Shown piece by piece: positions 44,502-53,639 of a stretch of 64,000 nucleotides of DNA. This DNA is from Rapidithrix thailandica (GTDB lineage: Bacteria; Bacteroidota; Bacteroidia; Cytophagales; Flammeovirgaceae). A program made the translations under genes and the position numbers. Numbering within the stretch: the first letter of the stretch is position 1; each line of letters starts with the position of its first letter. Location: NCBI RefSeq assembly GCF_039710355.1, contig NZ_JBDKWZ010000023.1, positions 1-64,000 on the forward strand, written 5' to 3'. The notes under the pieces are model-generated. The model had not been told where the DNA came from. It worked only from the letters and a program-made list of their open reading frames with translations, and did not search any database.

Positions 44502-45392
44502 ATGAATTTTAAATATTTATTTTTACTATTATTTAATTTAATTTTTATTAACGCTTGTTCCTCGCAAGAAACGTCAGATATAACGCTTGAAGGGAAATGG
44601 AAAGTGGTTGATTGGACTTACAAAAGTTTTGTGGGAAGAAGTCTGGATCAAGATGAAATCAATAATATGGATGAAAGCTTTGCCGATTTAATTTTAGATT
44701 TTAAAACAGATCAAACCTTTTCAAGTAATAAACCGACTGAATTAGATTTTTTAGAAAATAAAAAGTTTATAGTAAACAACTATCAAGAAGTCGTAATTAA
44801 CAATCAAGCATATTTTTTTTTAATAAGAGATGGTAACTGCTACTTCTTTTTTAGCAATATTATTCTACAAATCAAAAAAATAGAGAGTTATACAAATGCT
44901 AGCATCAAGCTTAAAGAACTCCCTGCGGATAATACGTCCGTATCAGAAGTTTTCAACAAAATGGAAAAATTTGAGACAGTATATGCCATTGAAGATTTGG
45001 ATATCCCACCGAAATTTAAAGAGGTTCAATTTGATGATAACTGTCTTATCGATTGTTTATACAACTCTTTTAACTCCACTATAGGAATCTATATAGATTA
45101 TTCCAAAGCAGAAGGCGATGTAAGTTACTATGTCAATTTTATTGTAGATAAATCCGGTGAAATCAATAATATAAAAATAAAATCCAAGCATCATAAAACT
45201 AACGCTAACGGTCAACGGTTTATGAGTAGAATGGATGAATTTGATGAAAAAGAACACTCAGAGCTTTCTGCAGTAGAAGAAGACATTGTAAAAAGCATTT
45301 TCAAGTTTCAAAACACCATGATTGCCGGAGTAAAAAACAATCAAAATGTTAATACCCAATTAAACTTAGAGGTAAGATTGATATCCAAATAA
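44502..45392 (+). CDS. Lipoprotein of unknown function with lipocalin-like and TonB-C-like parts
   Basis: A 296-residue lipoprotein with lipobox INAC (Cys19). Just after the anchor, ITLEGKWKVVDWTYKSF looks like the first strand of a lipocalin-like domain (about 25-125). The C-terminal part (YVNFIVDKSGEINNIKIKSK) resembles the energy-transducer TonB C-terminal fold common in Bacteroidota secreted proteins. Neither assignment is firm. It is AT-rich and stands alone. Its neighbours are another lipoprotein upstream and a family-1 MITE downstream. Confidence 0.6.
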   Translation: MNFKYLFLLLFNLIFINACSSQETSDITLEGKWKVVDWTYKSFVGRSLDQDEINNMDESFADLILDFKTDQTFSSNKPTELDFLENKKFIVNNYQEVVINNQAYFFLIRDGNCYFFFSNIILQIKKIESYTNASIKLKELPADNTSVSEVFNKMEKFETVYAIEDLDIPPKFKEVQFDDNCLIDCLYNSFNSTIGIYIDYSKAEGDVSYYVNFIVDKSGEINNIKIKSKHHKTNANGQRFMSRMDEFDEKEHSELSAVEEDIVKSIFKFQNTMIAGVKNNQNVNTQLNLEVRLISK

Positions 45393-45423
45393 ATGACTGA
45401 TAAGTGATGCAGATTCTCGCCTA

Positions 45424-45545
45424 AGAACATGTTTCAGTTTCAGCTTTTTGGAACAAAAACTCCCATTTCAGGAACTTCAAGTGCCGGATTTCGATGGTTC
45501 GACACTTCGATGGTCCGACACTTCGGAATCCCAGTAACCGGGACT
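45424..45545 (+). repeat. MITE-like repeat, family 1, copy D (degenerate end)
   Basis: This starts AGAACATGTTTCAGTTTCAGC and keeps CCCATTTCAGGAACTTCAAG as in copy A. It then carries tandem ATGGTTCGACACTTCG-type units like the insert of copy B, and the right end has decayed. It fills much of the 358-base gap between the lipoprotein and the ClbS-like gene; the end coordinate is approximate. Confidence 0.55.
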
Positions 45546-45750
45546 CCGAAATGTCGTATTACAAAACTACTATACTGAGAATTTTTACCAGCAAAGGAGC
45601 ATCGCCCCATAAGGAACGATGCTCTACCAATTCTAACCCTTATTTCCAGCCATAAGGAACTTGTACCCTCTTGAAAAACTCGTACATTAGCACCAATGGA
45701 TAACCCATACGGGGAAGGAACAATGCACCCTATTAAACCGAAACAGATTA

Positions 45751-46269
45751 ATGGCAACTCCGAAAAATAAAGTAGAATTGCTCTTTGCAATAGAAGATTC
45801 TTATTCCAAACTGAAAAAGGATTTGGAAAGCATTCCGGTTGAATTGACTACAAAAAAAGAACTTGCAGGACACGTTAAAGGCACACAAATGAGTGTTTCC
45901 AATTTAGTCTCTTATCTGATCGGTTGGGGAGAGCTCCTGCTGAAATGGAATCGAAAAAAAGATAACAAAGAAACGGTTGACTTTCCCGAAACTGGCTATA
46001 AGTGGAATGAACTGGGAAAACTCGCCCAAAAATTCTATTCGGATTATGATAAACTTCTCTTCCCGGAATTATTAACAAAACTGGAAGTGGTGGTAACCGA
46101 AATATTGGACTTAATTGAAAGAACAGAAAACAAAGAACTTTATCAAACACCGTGGTACGATAAGTGGACCAAAGGAAAAATGATACAACTCAACACTTCT
46201 TCGCCATATAAAAACGCTAGAAGCAGAGTGAGGAAATGGAAAAAAGTGACTATAGAAAAACAACAATAA
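45751..46269 (+). CDS. ClbS/DfsB family four-helix bundle protein
   Basis: A 172-residue helical protein of the ClbS/DfsB (DUF1706) family. Signatures are the opening NKVELLFAIEDSYSKLKKDL, the central SVSNLVSYLIGWGELLLKWN and the C-terminal WTKGKMIQLNTSSPYKNARSRVRKWKK. ClbS in E. coli protects against colibactin by hydrolysing its cyclopropane; most other members have no known role but lie in the DinB-like fold group. It is preceded by a family-1 MITE and followed by the Crp-type regulator after about 215 bases. Confidence 0.85.
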   Translation: MATPKNKVELLFAIEDSYSKLKKDLESIPVELTTKKELAGHVKGTQMSVSNLVSYLIGWGELLLKWNRKKDNKETVDFPETGYKWNELGKLAQKFYSDYDKLLFPELLTKLEVVVTEILDLIERTENKELYQTPWYDKWTKGKMIQLNTSSPYKNARSRVRKWKKVTIEKQQ

Positions 46270-46485
46270 CTGTAGAGCGGTTGTTACTTATCCTCCATCC
46301 CGGTATTTTTTGACCTAATTGTTTTGATACAAAAGTTTAGTCAAAACCGATGAAGCCAAACTATGTACGTGAAATAATATTTTGTGCAACTAGAAAGGGA
46401 TGGAAATAGAGGGGATAAACACACTAAAGTACAATGTAAAAATGTATAAAACCGTATTTTGCACGAAACCCCGGATGTAACATGT

Positions 46486-47058
46486 ATGAAAGAGCTTGTT
46501 CATGAAATCGACACAATCATTCCATTATCCCCTGAGGAAAAGGAGCGGATCGGTCACTTCTTTAGCCCTAAAGTGATTCAAAAAAACAGCTTTTTAATAA
46601 AAGAAGGGCAGTACTGTAATGAGGTGTTTTTTGTAAAAAGGGGCATGCTAAGGGTGTATTATTCAGATAATAATGGAGACGAAATCACTTGCTATTTCAG
46701 TCGTAACAATGAGTTTATTTCTTCTTACACAAGCTTTTTAACCCAAACTCCCACAAAGGAAAATATACAAGCCCTTGAGGATTGTAAGCTTTTTTCCATC
46801 AATAGGGCGAATCTTGAGGACTTGTCACAAGAAATTCCAAAAATTCAAATTTTCAGAAGAGTGATTGCGGAGAATCTATTCATAGCCATGGAAAGAAGGA
46901 TTTCTATGCTTCAGTCGGCCACTGCACAAGAAAGGTACGAAAGGATTATCAAAGAAAACCCTAAGTATATCCTCAACATTCCTCAACAATATATTGCCTC
47001 TTTTTTAGGAATTACCCCACAGCATTTAAGCCGCTTAAGAAAAAAAATCACCCGCTGA
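46486..47058 (+). CDS. Crp/Fnr-family transcriptional regulator
   Basis: A 190-residue regulator with an N-terminal cyclic-nucleotide-binding-like beta barrel (KNSFLIKEGQYCNEVFFVKRGMLRVYY) and a shortened C-terminal helix-turn-helix (PQQYIASFLGITPQHLSRLRKKI). The frame extends to a TTG at 46459, but TATTTTG there looks like a -7 promoter element, so the ATG at 46486 (MKELVHEID) is chosen. The residues that contact cAMP in true Crp are not all present, so the effector may differ, as usual in Bacteroidota. The next gene, an epimerase-like enzyme 81 bases on in the same direction, is a probable target. Confidence 0.87.
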   Translation: MKELVHEIDTIIPLSPEEKERIGHFFSPKVIQKNSFLIKEGQYCNEVFFVKRGMLRVYYSDNNGDEITCYFSRNNEFISSYTSFLTQTPTKENIQALEDCKLFSINRANLEDLSQEIPKIQIFRRVIAENLFIAMERRISMLQSATAQERYERIIKENPKYILNIPQQYIASFLGITPQHLSRLRKKITR

Positions 47059-47139
47059 TTTCTTAACATTTGTTCAGTGGAATGGGTGTTTCACAATGGA
47101 AATTTGCCCTGTTGTTAAACATCAACTTCTAACAAATTT

Positions 47140-48084
47140 ATGATGAGGAATCATAGAGAATTACATACTGTACTTGGGGCAAACGGAGCAATGGGCCGGG
47201 CTGTTTTCAAAGAGCTTCAGCGCAGACAGTTAAATTTCAGACTGGTCTCAAGAAAAAAGATGCCGGGTTTTCCCGAAAGCATCACAGCCAACTTACTGAA
47301 CAGGGATGAAGCCTATGAGGCCGTAGGGGGCAGTCAATTTGTGTACCTATGCGTTGGTTTGCCCTATAGTACTGAGGTCTGGAAAAACCAGTGGAAAATT
47401 ATCATGCAAAATATGATAGATGCCTGTGCAAAATATGGAGCAAAACTGATTTTCCTCGATAATGTCTATATGTATTCGCAACCTTTGCCGATACCTTTTG
47501 ATGAACAAACGGCAAAAAATCCCCAATCAAACAAAGGTAAAATACGAAAGGACATTGCAGATATGTTTTTACAAGCCATAGCCTCCGGAAAAATCACAGG
47601 TTTGATCGGTCGTTCTGCCGACTTTTATGGCGAAGGGGTAACAAACAGTATTTTATATATCTCCCTCTTGGAAAAAATGCGGGTGGGAAAACGTCCCTTA
47701 TCGCTAAGTCATGGAAAGGTTAAACATACCTATGCCAATGTAAAAGATAATGGCAGGGCCTTAGTAGAATTGGCTCTTTGTGAAGACTGCTATGGAGAAG
47801 TATATCATTTGCCCGTCTCCCGACCCATTACACTGGATGAAATTGTGGAGTTTTTTAACGAAGAGTTGAAAACAAACTTCAAACTGAAAGTAATGCCTAA
47901 AATCATGCTTAAATTGCTCTCCTATTTCGTACCTATTCTAAGAGAATCCTCGGAAATGCAATATCAATTTGAACAAGAATACATAATGTCTTCCCATAAG
48001 TTTCTCTCAAGGTTTCCCGGTTTTCAAGTAACTCCAATTGAACAGGGTTTAAAAGAAATGGTTAACTTTTTCAGAAAAGGCTAA
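47140..48084 (+). CDS. NAD(P)-dependent epimerase/dehydratase family protein
   Basis: A 314-residue short-chain-dehydrogenase-like enzyme. The NAD(P)-binding loop is VLGANGAMGRAVFKEL (11-26). YMYSQPLPIPFDE carries a Tyr near the active-site position, but the usual YxxxK is not clear. HTYANVKDNGRALVELAL and the substrate-binding end YHLPVSRPITLDEIVEFFNEE fit the atypical NmrA/epimerase group. It probably reduces or isomerises a small carbonyl or sugar compound. The gene is directly behind the Crp-type regulator in the same direction. Confidence 0.8.
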   Translation: MMRNHRELHTVLGANGAMGRAVFKELQRRQLNFRLVSRKKMPGFPESITANLLNRDEAYEAVGGSQFVYLCVGLPYSTEVWKNQWKIIMQNMIDACAKYGAKLIFLDNVYMYSQPLPIPFDEQTAKNPQSNKGKIRKDIADMFLQAIASGKITGLIGRSADFYGEGVTNSILYISLLEKMRVGKRPLSLSHGKVKHTYANVKDNGRALVELALCEDCYGEVYHLPVSRPITLDEIVEFFNEELKTNFKLKVMPKIMLKLLSYFVPILRESSEMQYQFEQEYIMSSHKFLSRFPGFQVTPIEQGLKEMVNFFRKG

Positions 48085-48485
48085 GAGCATAACATGCTAT
48101 GAAGATTTCAAGACACAAATAGTCGTAAGCACATGATTTATAATTAGTTATTTTTGTATAAATCTTAGTTTTTGTGCCTTTATACCTACTTTTCGGACAG
48201 CCTCTTATTCATGAGGCCTCTATACGAGAATCAAATGGCGAAAAGCCTCTTTTTAATGTGGTAAAACACTACAAAACCTTGTCCTGGGGATGACATACCC
48301 GCTGCTGGTAAAGAAGGCATTCCATAGCATGAAGAAAACGGACAAAGAATTCTGATAGCAACATACTTAACCATACGCATCCCTCCTTAGCCTTGTCGCT
48401 TTTCACCCTTTAAATTGTCGCAGACGCACTACATAAGGTATCGCATTGTTGCCGAAATTTGTATTGTAACAAAACCATATTGTAT
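48085..48485. other. Intergenic region, no gene seen
   Basis: This 401-base region contains TTTTCGGACAGCCTCT (48190-48205), which is the inverse of the end of the repeat at 9694-9809, but no matching second end was found. The longest frame of the following gene begins at a TTG here (48459) and is not used. Confidence 0.35.
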
Positions 48486-49424
48486 ATGAACAAGAATATC
48501 CTAAGCAATCTCTTTCTGGCCATTTCCTTGCTTGCAGTTGCCTCCTGCCAAATGGCTCAAAAAGAAAACCAAAACGATTCAACGGTATCAAAGGACACGG
48601 TTGTCAGCCAGAATATAAAGCCCGTTGAAAGTGGCTATGCAGACATAAACGGCCTAGAAATGTACTATGAGGTATTCGGTAAAGGCAAACCCCTTGTACT
48701 GTTGCATGGTTCTTTTATGAATATACCCATGAACTGGGCGCATATTATACCTCTATTGGCAAAAGACAGGAAAGTAATAGTTGCTGAAATGCAAGGCCAC
48801 GGCCGCACAAAAGATATTGCCCGTGAATTTAGTTATGAAGGGATGGCAGATGATGTGTCCGGCCTGCTCAAGCACCTCAAAATAGACAGTGCGGATATCT
48901 TGGGCTATAGCATGGGAGGAGGAGTGGCCTTCCAGGTAGCTGTGCGACATCCCGAGCAGGTGCGCAGGCTTGTGGTGTTATCAGGTACCTATACGCATGA
49001 CGGGTGGTGGCCCGATGTTGAGGCCAGTTTTGCTACTTTCACCGCGGATATGTTCAAGGGTACTCCTATACAAGAACAATACGAGCGCTTTGGAAACGAC
49101 CCCGCCCATTTCCCTGCATTTGTGAAAAAGGTGATTAGTATAGACCTGAAGCCTTATGATTGGTCCGGGGATGTCAAAAACATCAAGGCTCCGGTATTCA
49201 TGGCTATTGGCGATGCCGATGGTGTGCGGTACGAGCATGCCCTGGAACTGTTTCGTGCCCAAGGAGGAGGGAAAATGGGGGATATACACGGACTGCCTAA
49301 ATCCCGCCTGGCCATCATACCGGGTACTACCCATATTGGTTTGATACAACGGACAGATTGGTTGATTCCCATGATCACTGATTTCCTGGATTCCAAACTA
49401 AACTCAGCACCACCGACATTTTAA
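48486..49424 (+). CDS. Alpha/beta hydrolase lipoprotein
   Basis: A 312-residue lipid-anchored serine hydrolase. From the chosen ATG (48486) the signal peptide ends in the lipobox VASC (Cys21). The fold is seen in VLLHGSFMN (oxyanion strand), GYSMGGG (nucleophile Ser142), an acid residue in FMAIGDADGVR, and the final His in IPGTTHIGL. It resembles epoxide-hydrolase/carboxylesterase-type alpha/beta hydrolases; the substrate is unknown. It is a single gene in free space. The longer frame from TTG at 48459 would put nine residues before the signal peptide and is disfavoured. Confidence 0.9.
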   Translation: MNKNILSNLFLAISLLAVASCQMAQKENQNDSTVSKDTVVSQNIKPVESGYADINGLEMYYEVFGKGKPLVLLHGSFMNIPMNWAHIIPLLAKDRKVIVAEMQGHGRTKDIAREFSYEGMADDVSGLLKHLKIDSADILGYSMGGGVAFQVAVRHPEQVRRLVVLSGTYTHDGWWPDVEASFATFTADMFKGTPIQEQYERFGNDPAHFPAFVKKVISIDLKPYDWSGDVKNIKAPVFMAIGDADGVRYEHALELFRAQGGGKMGDIHGLPKSRLAIIPGTTHIGLIQRTDWLIPMITDFLDSKLNSAPPTF

Positions 49425-49894
49425 TGAGGCTCTTCAGGTAATTAGAATAAACAGCGCAATTGAACCTGAATCGAGATACGGGAAAAGGCAAAGAGCTGGA
49501 TTGTGGTTTTGACAATATTTATTTACGGAGGGGCAAAATTGATCCAATTTGATGGGGCTACTCAGATAGATAAGACCCTTTCACCAAGGATATGAAAAGC
49601 AAGTGGTAACCTCTATGCTAAATTTGAAAAACAAAATGGTTCAAACATTCAAATACAAAATCGCAATACTCACAATTAAGATTTAAAGAAAAAGGACTCG
49701 TTTTTGAATGAAGAATATCACGGTCATGCATACCTGAACGGTAATAGCCATGCAAGACCAAAATGCAATGAAGCTACACCCTGTAGAGAATTAGAAATTC
49801 ATATTAACAGAGGGAATAATCATGGCCGCTGTTGGGATAGGATTTTACCAAAACATAGAAAAAATCAATAACTACTTTTACAAAGTAAATTACA
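49425..49894. other. Intergenic region, no gene seen
   Basis: This 470-base stretch follows the hydrolase gene. I see no coherent coding frame, repeat copy or promoter that meets the consensus, and nothing that explains its length. Confidence 0.4.
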
Positions 49895-50440
49895 ATGAGA
49901 AAAATTATTTTAGATTTAGCTGTAAGCCTTGACGGATTTATCGAAGGCCCCAATGGAGAAGTTGATTGGTGTATCATGGACGATGATATGGATTTTGGCG
50001 GCTTCCTTTCAAAGATAGACACGATATTTTATGGCAGGGTAAGTTATGACCTTTGGGGAAACTTTCAGCCGGATGCCAATGCAAGTGAAACAGAAAAGGC
50101 TATTTGGTCTGCTGTACATTCCAAAAAGAAATACGTTTTTTCCAATACGCCTAAACAAGACAATCATGCTCTCATTAACAGTTCGAATTTTATCGAAAAA
50201 GTGGCTGAACTCCAACAGCAAGAGGGCAAAGATATATGGTTATATGGCGGTGCCCGGCTTATCAAAACATTTATCAACCTTAACTTGATTAATATTTACA
50301 GGATGTCGATTCACCCCACCGTATTAGGAGCCGGGAAACCCCTATTTGAAGACATAAAAGAAAGAATAAACCTTAAGCTCGTTGGGGTAAATCAATTCAA
50401 ATCCGGTGTGGTACAACATATTTACGAACAAGAAAAATAA
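49895..50440 (+). CDS. Dihydrofolate-reductase-like protein (RibD C-terminal family)
   Basis: A 181-residue cytoplasmic reductase of the RibD_C/YyaP group. It has the characteristic start KIILDLAVSLDGFIEGPNGEVDW, a central DTIFYGRVSYDLW and the C-terminal IWLYGGARLIKTFINLNLI with SIHPTVLGAGKPLFE. Members use NADPH, but most stand-alone forms have no known substrate. It is not part of a riboflavin operon here. Its neighbours are a hydrolase on the left and a gene fragment on the right. Confidence 0.9.
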   Translation: MRKIILDLAVSLDGFIEGPNGEVDWCIMDDDMDFGGFLSKIDTIFYGRVSYDLWGNFQPDANASETEKAIWSAVHSKKKYVFSNTPKQDNHALINSSNFIEKVAELQQQEGKDIWLYGGARLIKTFINLNLINIYRMSIHPTVLGAGKPLFEDIKERINLKLVGVNQFKSGVVQHIYEQEK

Positions 50441-50606
50441 GCAAGGAAGCCACCCCCACACCGGCTATCGGTTCGTGGGCGGATGGGTGGACTCAGGCAG
50501 CCCTTTGAATAGTGGTAAATAATCTTCCTGTTCCCTCCTACTCTTCCGTCAAAACCAATCCGGAACAAACACTTTCTCCCAAACAAAATTACAGAAAATC
50601 AATTGA

Positions 50607-50756
50607 TTACAAATTGAGGCAATTTGGGAGTGTGGAGAAGAGGTCTTGTATGAGATCATGAATAACCAAAGTGAAATTTTATTCCGACTGGATACCATCG
50701 AAAAAAACTTACATAAAGCTTCTTTTGGAGAAAGAATATTAACAAAAATCAAATGA
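50607..50756 (+). pseudogene. 3' fragment of an unknown gene ending in a MITE
   Basis: A 49-residue open stretch with good coding character (IEAIWECGEEVLYEIMNNQS, FRLDTIEKNLHKASFGERIL) has no proper start. Its TGA (50754-50756) lies in the first bases of the family-2 repeat at 50751. The 5' part appears in other frames with stops. It reads as the surviving tail of a gene cut or altered near the repeat. Confidence 0.3.
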
Positions 50757-50926
50757 AGTGAATTAACCTTTTTCTTTTTCCTAAAAAATGTTTCAAAAAC
50801 GCCTCCTCTGTGTTACTTTTTGCAACAATAGCTTTGGCTATTCTTTTCAAAAAGTGCCTTGATGAGCCGACTTTGATTCCATGTTCGGTCAAAAACCATA
50901 AGTTTAAACCACTTCAATATCAAAAA
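50751..50926 (+). repeat. MITE-like repeat, family 2, copy 3
   Basis: A 176-base element with TGAAGTGAATTAAC at the left and GTTTAAACCACTTCAATATC at the right, close to identical to 21293-21465. It contains TAGCTTTG (50829-50836), a perfect -7 consensus, and the same AATAGC/GCTATT hairpin. It ends one base before the OsmC start codon, so the whole leader of that gene is repeat sequence. Confidence 0.8.
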
Positions 50927-50927
50927 C

Positions 50928-51407
50928 ATGAGTAAACTTCACAAATATAAAATGACTGTTGAGTGGACAGGGAATGAAGGGAAAGGAACTTCCGGATACA
51001 AATCCTATAATCGCAATCATAACATCCGGGGAATTGAAAAACCGACAAGCATTGACGGCTCCTCCGATCCTAATTTCCTAGGAGATAAAAACAGGTACAA
51101 TCCCGAAGAGTTATTCTTATCTTCCTTAGCGGCTTGCCATATGCTCTGGTATTTACATTTATGCGCTTCCAACAATATCATTGTCTTGGAATATGTGGAT
51201 GCCGCAAAGGGTACGATGGAAGAAACCTCCAACGGAAGCGGGCGGTTTACAGAAGTCATGTTGAATCCCAAAGTAACGGTTTCCGATGAGCGAATGATTG
51301 AAAAGGCAATCGCTTTACATCACGATGCCCATAAGATGTGTTTTATCGCCAACTCTTGTAATTTTCCTATCTTCCATACACCCATAATAAAAACCGGTCA
51401 TGCTTGA
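50928..51407 (+). CDS. OsmC-family peroxiredoxin-like protein
   Basis: A 159-residue protein of the OsmC/Ohr superfamily, which reduces organic hydroperoxides with a cysteine pair. The two reactive positions are Cys70 (SLAACHMLWYL) and Cys138 (HKMCFIANS). The N-terminal strand pattern KYKMTVEWTGNEG and the PEELFLSSLAAC helix are typical of the YhfA/OsmC branch. Its leader is entirely a family-2 repeat. It overlaps the DUF1272 gene by 8 bases, so the two are coupled. Confidence 0.92.
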   Translation: MSKLHKYKMTVEWTGNEGKGTSGYKSYNRNHNIRGIEKPTSIDGSSDPNFLGDKNRYNPEELFLSSLAACHMLWYLHLCASNNIIVLEYVDAAKGTMEETSNGSGRFTEVMLNPKVTVSDERMIEKAIALHHDAHKMCFIANSCNFPIFHTPIIKTGHA

Positions 51408-51690
51408 AATGAAGCCAACCTGCGAAAATTGTGGCAAGTCTCTTCCCAATGAAAGTGACGAAGCCATGATTTGTACTTTTGAATGTACCTTTTGTAAGGA
51501 TTGTGTTGACAAGGTTTTAATGAATGTTTGCCCGAATTGTGGAGGGGGTTTTGAAAAACGGCCAACCAGGCCCTCAAGCCTTTTAACAAAGTACCCTGTC
51601 AGTCGTAAAAAATATCAAAAGCCTATCGATATGGAGGAATTCCGCTTGACACTGGCCAAATACAAAAATATTGAACCGAATAAACGATAA
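51400..51690 (+). CDS. DUF1272 zinc-binding protein
   Basis: A 96-residue protein with a cysteine-rich half: CENC, CTFEC, CKDC and CPNC, matching the DUF1272 family (two zinc sites proposed). The remainder is basic and without motif. It overlaps the OsmC gene by 8 bases. The second in-frame ATG (51409, MKPTCENC) would place the start after the OsmC stop and is also possible. No function is known for the family. Confidence 0.85.
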   Translation: MLEMKPTCENCGKSLPNESDEAMICTFECTFCKDCVDKVLMNVCPNCGGGFEKRPTRPSSLLTKYPVSRKKYQKPIDMEEFRLTLAKYKNIEPNKR

Positions 51691-51744
51691 TAAACCGTTC
51701 AATGGCTATTTGTCTACCGGATTTTTGAATTCTTCGAACACCTT

Positions 51745-51834
51745 AGAGTATATCTAAACTCCATCCTTTGGGTTTTTCAGGAACCTCATTCCGGTGGCCG
51801 GGATGCCCCCCACAACGAATTTTAAACATGCTCT
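51745..51834 (+). repeat. MITE-like repeat, family 1, copy E (short form)
   Basis: A 90-base shortened copy: it starts AGAGTATATCTAAACTCC, keeps TTTGGG and TTTTTCAGGAACCTCA, and ends CAACGAATTTTAAACATGCTCT in the expected inverse. The central part of copy A is missing. It lies in the 319-base gap before the beta-helix paralogue. Confidence 0.7.
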
Positions 51835-52009
51835 AAAATGAAAAGCTAATAGTATATTTATGGCCTGTCAGTTTCCGTTTGGAGATTAATTATTAAATTG
51901 CTCTACCTATTTGAAATGTAAAGCGGCAAGCAAAACACGGTACTTCCCAGTTGATAATTTTGTAGCTGCAGCCATTTATATCCTAAAATGTTTAACAAAG
52001 CAAAAAAAC

Positions 52010-52558
52010 ATGAATAATCTGGAAGCCAAGGAATTAATCCGTAAGAAAGCCTTACCCTTTAAAGAGCATGCAATGCAATTGATAGATGCCTTTTGGGAGG
52101 TGGAAAATAATATAGATTTCCTGCCTAACGATACTAAGTCAGACAGCTACCAAGTAGAGCATATCACGATTGTTGACGGGAACCTCGAAATTGAAGGATT
52201 GCTGGAGGATGCCGTAAATGATCACTCCCTGTTGATCGTCTTGGGAGATTTGAGTGTGGACCGGGCCATCATCATGTCCGAAGTAATTGTAACCGGTAAT
52301 TTTATCATAAGAGAGATTGCGGTATTTGACTCTTTGGGAGATTATACCTTAAACGTTGGCGGTGATCTCATTGCCAAAGGCTATATCGAGTCGGACCATC
52401 ACGAAAATATTAAAGGCAAATGCGAAATGGAAAAGGCTTATTCACGGGGAGAAGACCCCAATGGTATTCTTGTCCCTGAGTGTATTTCGGAAGGAGAGTA
52501 CCACAATTTCGTGAACATCGCAAAAAGGATCAGAGACAAACAAGCTGTTTTTGTATAG
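52010..52558 (+). CDS. Beta-helix-like repeat protein (paralogue of 21478)
   Basis: A 182-residue protein that shares layout with the gene at 21478. After a helical N-terminus it has the strand units ITIVDGNLEIEGLL, LLIVLGDLSVDRAI, VIVTGNFIIREI and LNVGGDLIAKGYI. The longest frame starts at 51911, but the first 33 residues are basic and dissimilar, and the ATG at 52010 (MNNLEAKELIRK) gives a start like its paralogue. The two copies are 30 kb apart, each next to a MITE. Function unknown; a polymer-forming or immunity role is speculation. Confidence 0.7.
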   Translation: MNNLEAKELIRKKALPFKEHAMQLIDAFWEVENNIDFLPNDTKSDSYQVEHITIVDGNLEIEGLLEDAVNDHSLLIVLGDLSVDRAIIMSEVIVTGNFIIREIAVFDSLGDYTLNVGGDLIAKGYIESDHHENIKGKCEMEKAYSRGEDPNGILVPECISEGEYHNFVNIAKRIRDKQAVFV

Positions 52559-52698
52559 ATATAAAGCCGAACAAGTTGATTCAATATACTTCCGTAAAAT
52601 CACCACTTCTTTATACCCTACTTGTCACAGTAAACTCTCCTCTCTTGCTATTGCTCTTAGCCCAAACCGTTATTTTTTTACACCTATTCTCCGTTAAA

Positions 52699-53463
52699 AT
52701 GCATCTTATAAAATTAACGATCACAGGGAAGGGAGTCGGAACGGACGATTTTTTTGAGACTGCCGATTGCTACTTTCAATCCCTTAATGATAGCAAACAA
52801 ATCATCAATGAAGAATGGCAATACGAACCTGTTGAAGGAGGAGTCAGTTTGAACCTGTTCTGTCCGGAAAAAGATTCCTATCTGGCAAAAAATTCGACCG
52901 TCTATGGGAAAAACTGGCAAAAGAGAATGGAAGAGGAATTCGGTTGCCAATTCAATTTCCAATACCTGGGTTTAGCCCCTGAACGTGAAAAGACAAGTCT
53001 TCCGAAGAACGCTAAATTTTTCCTATTGAAAACAACCCGGCTATCTCCTTTGATTGACGGAGAATCATTCCTGCCAATTCCTCTATACAAGATTCCATTC
53101 ACTTATCATGACGGAGAATCTCATAATGACATCAATTTTTGGGAGAACAACTACATACGTATTGAGGGCCTTTGGATGAATGGTAGTGTAGGCGAACGAT
53201 GGGCGCAAAATCAACTGCAAAATCACGATAGCGAATTGAACAAACAGGGTATAGAAAGTTGCCGTAAAATCGAAGAAGTGACAGGGATACCCACGTATTA
53301 TTTCTTGTTTAACTACCGTGCCTGGGGCCATAAAAAAGATAAAGCAAGAAAATGTCCGAATTGCGGTGGGGATTGGCTAATAGAAGGAAAAACGTTCAAT
53401 AATTTTTATGCGTTTAAATGTGATCCCTGTAGGTTGCTATCCGAACTATCTTCAAATACATAA
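52699..53463 (+). CDS. DUF2310 zinc-ribbon protein
   Basis: A 254-residue protein of the DUF2310 family. The C-terminal zinc ribbon has CPNCGG and CDPC, and IPTYYFLFNYRAWG comes before it. Family notes describe it as possibly nucleic-acid-binding; no activity is proven. The frame opens at 52480 and overlaps the gene before it, but that part encodes a mixed hydrophobic run unlike the family, so the ATG at 52699 (MHLIKLTITGKG) is taken. It is directly behind the beta-helix paralogue by 140 bases. It may be part of the same transcript. Confidence 0.85.
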   Translation: MHLIKLTITGKGVGTDDFFETADCYFQSLNDSKQIINEEWQYEPVEGGVSLNLFCPEKDSYLAKNSTVYGKNWQKRMEEEFGCQFNFQYLGLAPEREKTSLPKNAKFFLLKTTRLSPLIDGESFLPIPLYKIPFTYHDGESHNDINFWENNYIRIEGLWMNGSVGERWAQNQLQNHDSELNKQGIESCRKIEEVTGIPTYYFLFNYRAWGHKKDKARKCPNCGGDWLIEGKTFNNFYAFKCDPCRLLSELSSNT

Positions 53464-53495
53464 AGAAGCATGACGATCAACAAATTCAAAAGTGG

Positions 53496-53606
53496 ATGCA
53501 AGTGTGTCTTGAAAAAGAGCTGGACAAATGGTCTTCTCCTTTAAAAAACGAAGTGATGAGCTCCTTTGATTTGGGAATTCACCCTCAAAAAGAGATTAAC
53601 CCATAA
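53496..53606 (+). CDS. Small hypothetical protein or fragment (36 aa)
   Basis: A short frame just after the DUF2310 gene encodes MQVCLEKELDKWSSPLKNEV and then MSSFDLGIHPQKEINP. Coding sense extends upstream in the same frame (KKHDDQQIQKW) without a start, so it may be the tail of a larger, frameshifted gene, possibly once joined to the DUF2310 frame. No family recognised. Confidence 0.3.
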   Translation: MQVCLEKELDKWSSPLKNEVMSSFDLGIHPQKEINP

Positions 53607-53639
53607 CACCTCCGGTAATTGTCTTTTCATTTGTTTCGT

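Noticed and set aside
45440..45790. Minus-strand frame of 116 codons
   Set aside because: It lies over MITE copy D and the start of the ClbS-like gene; a chance frame through repeat DNA.
52480..52698. Longer N-terminus for the DUF2310 protein
   Set aside because: The extension overlaps the preceding gene in another frame and does not match the family; the ATG at 52699 gives the usual length.
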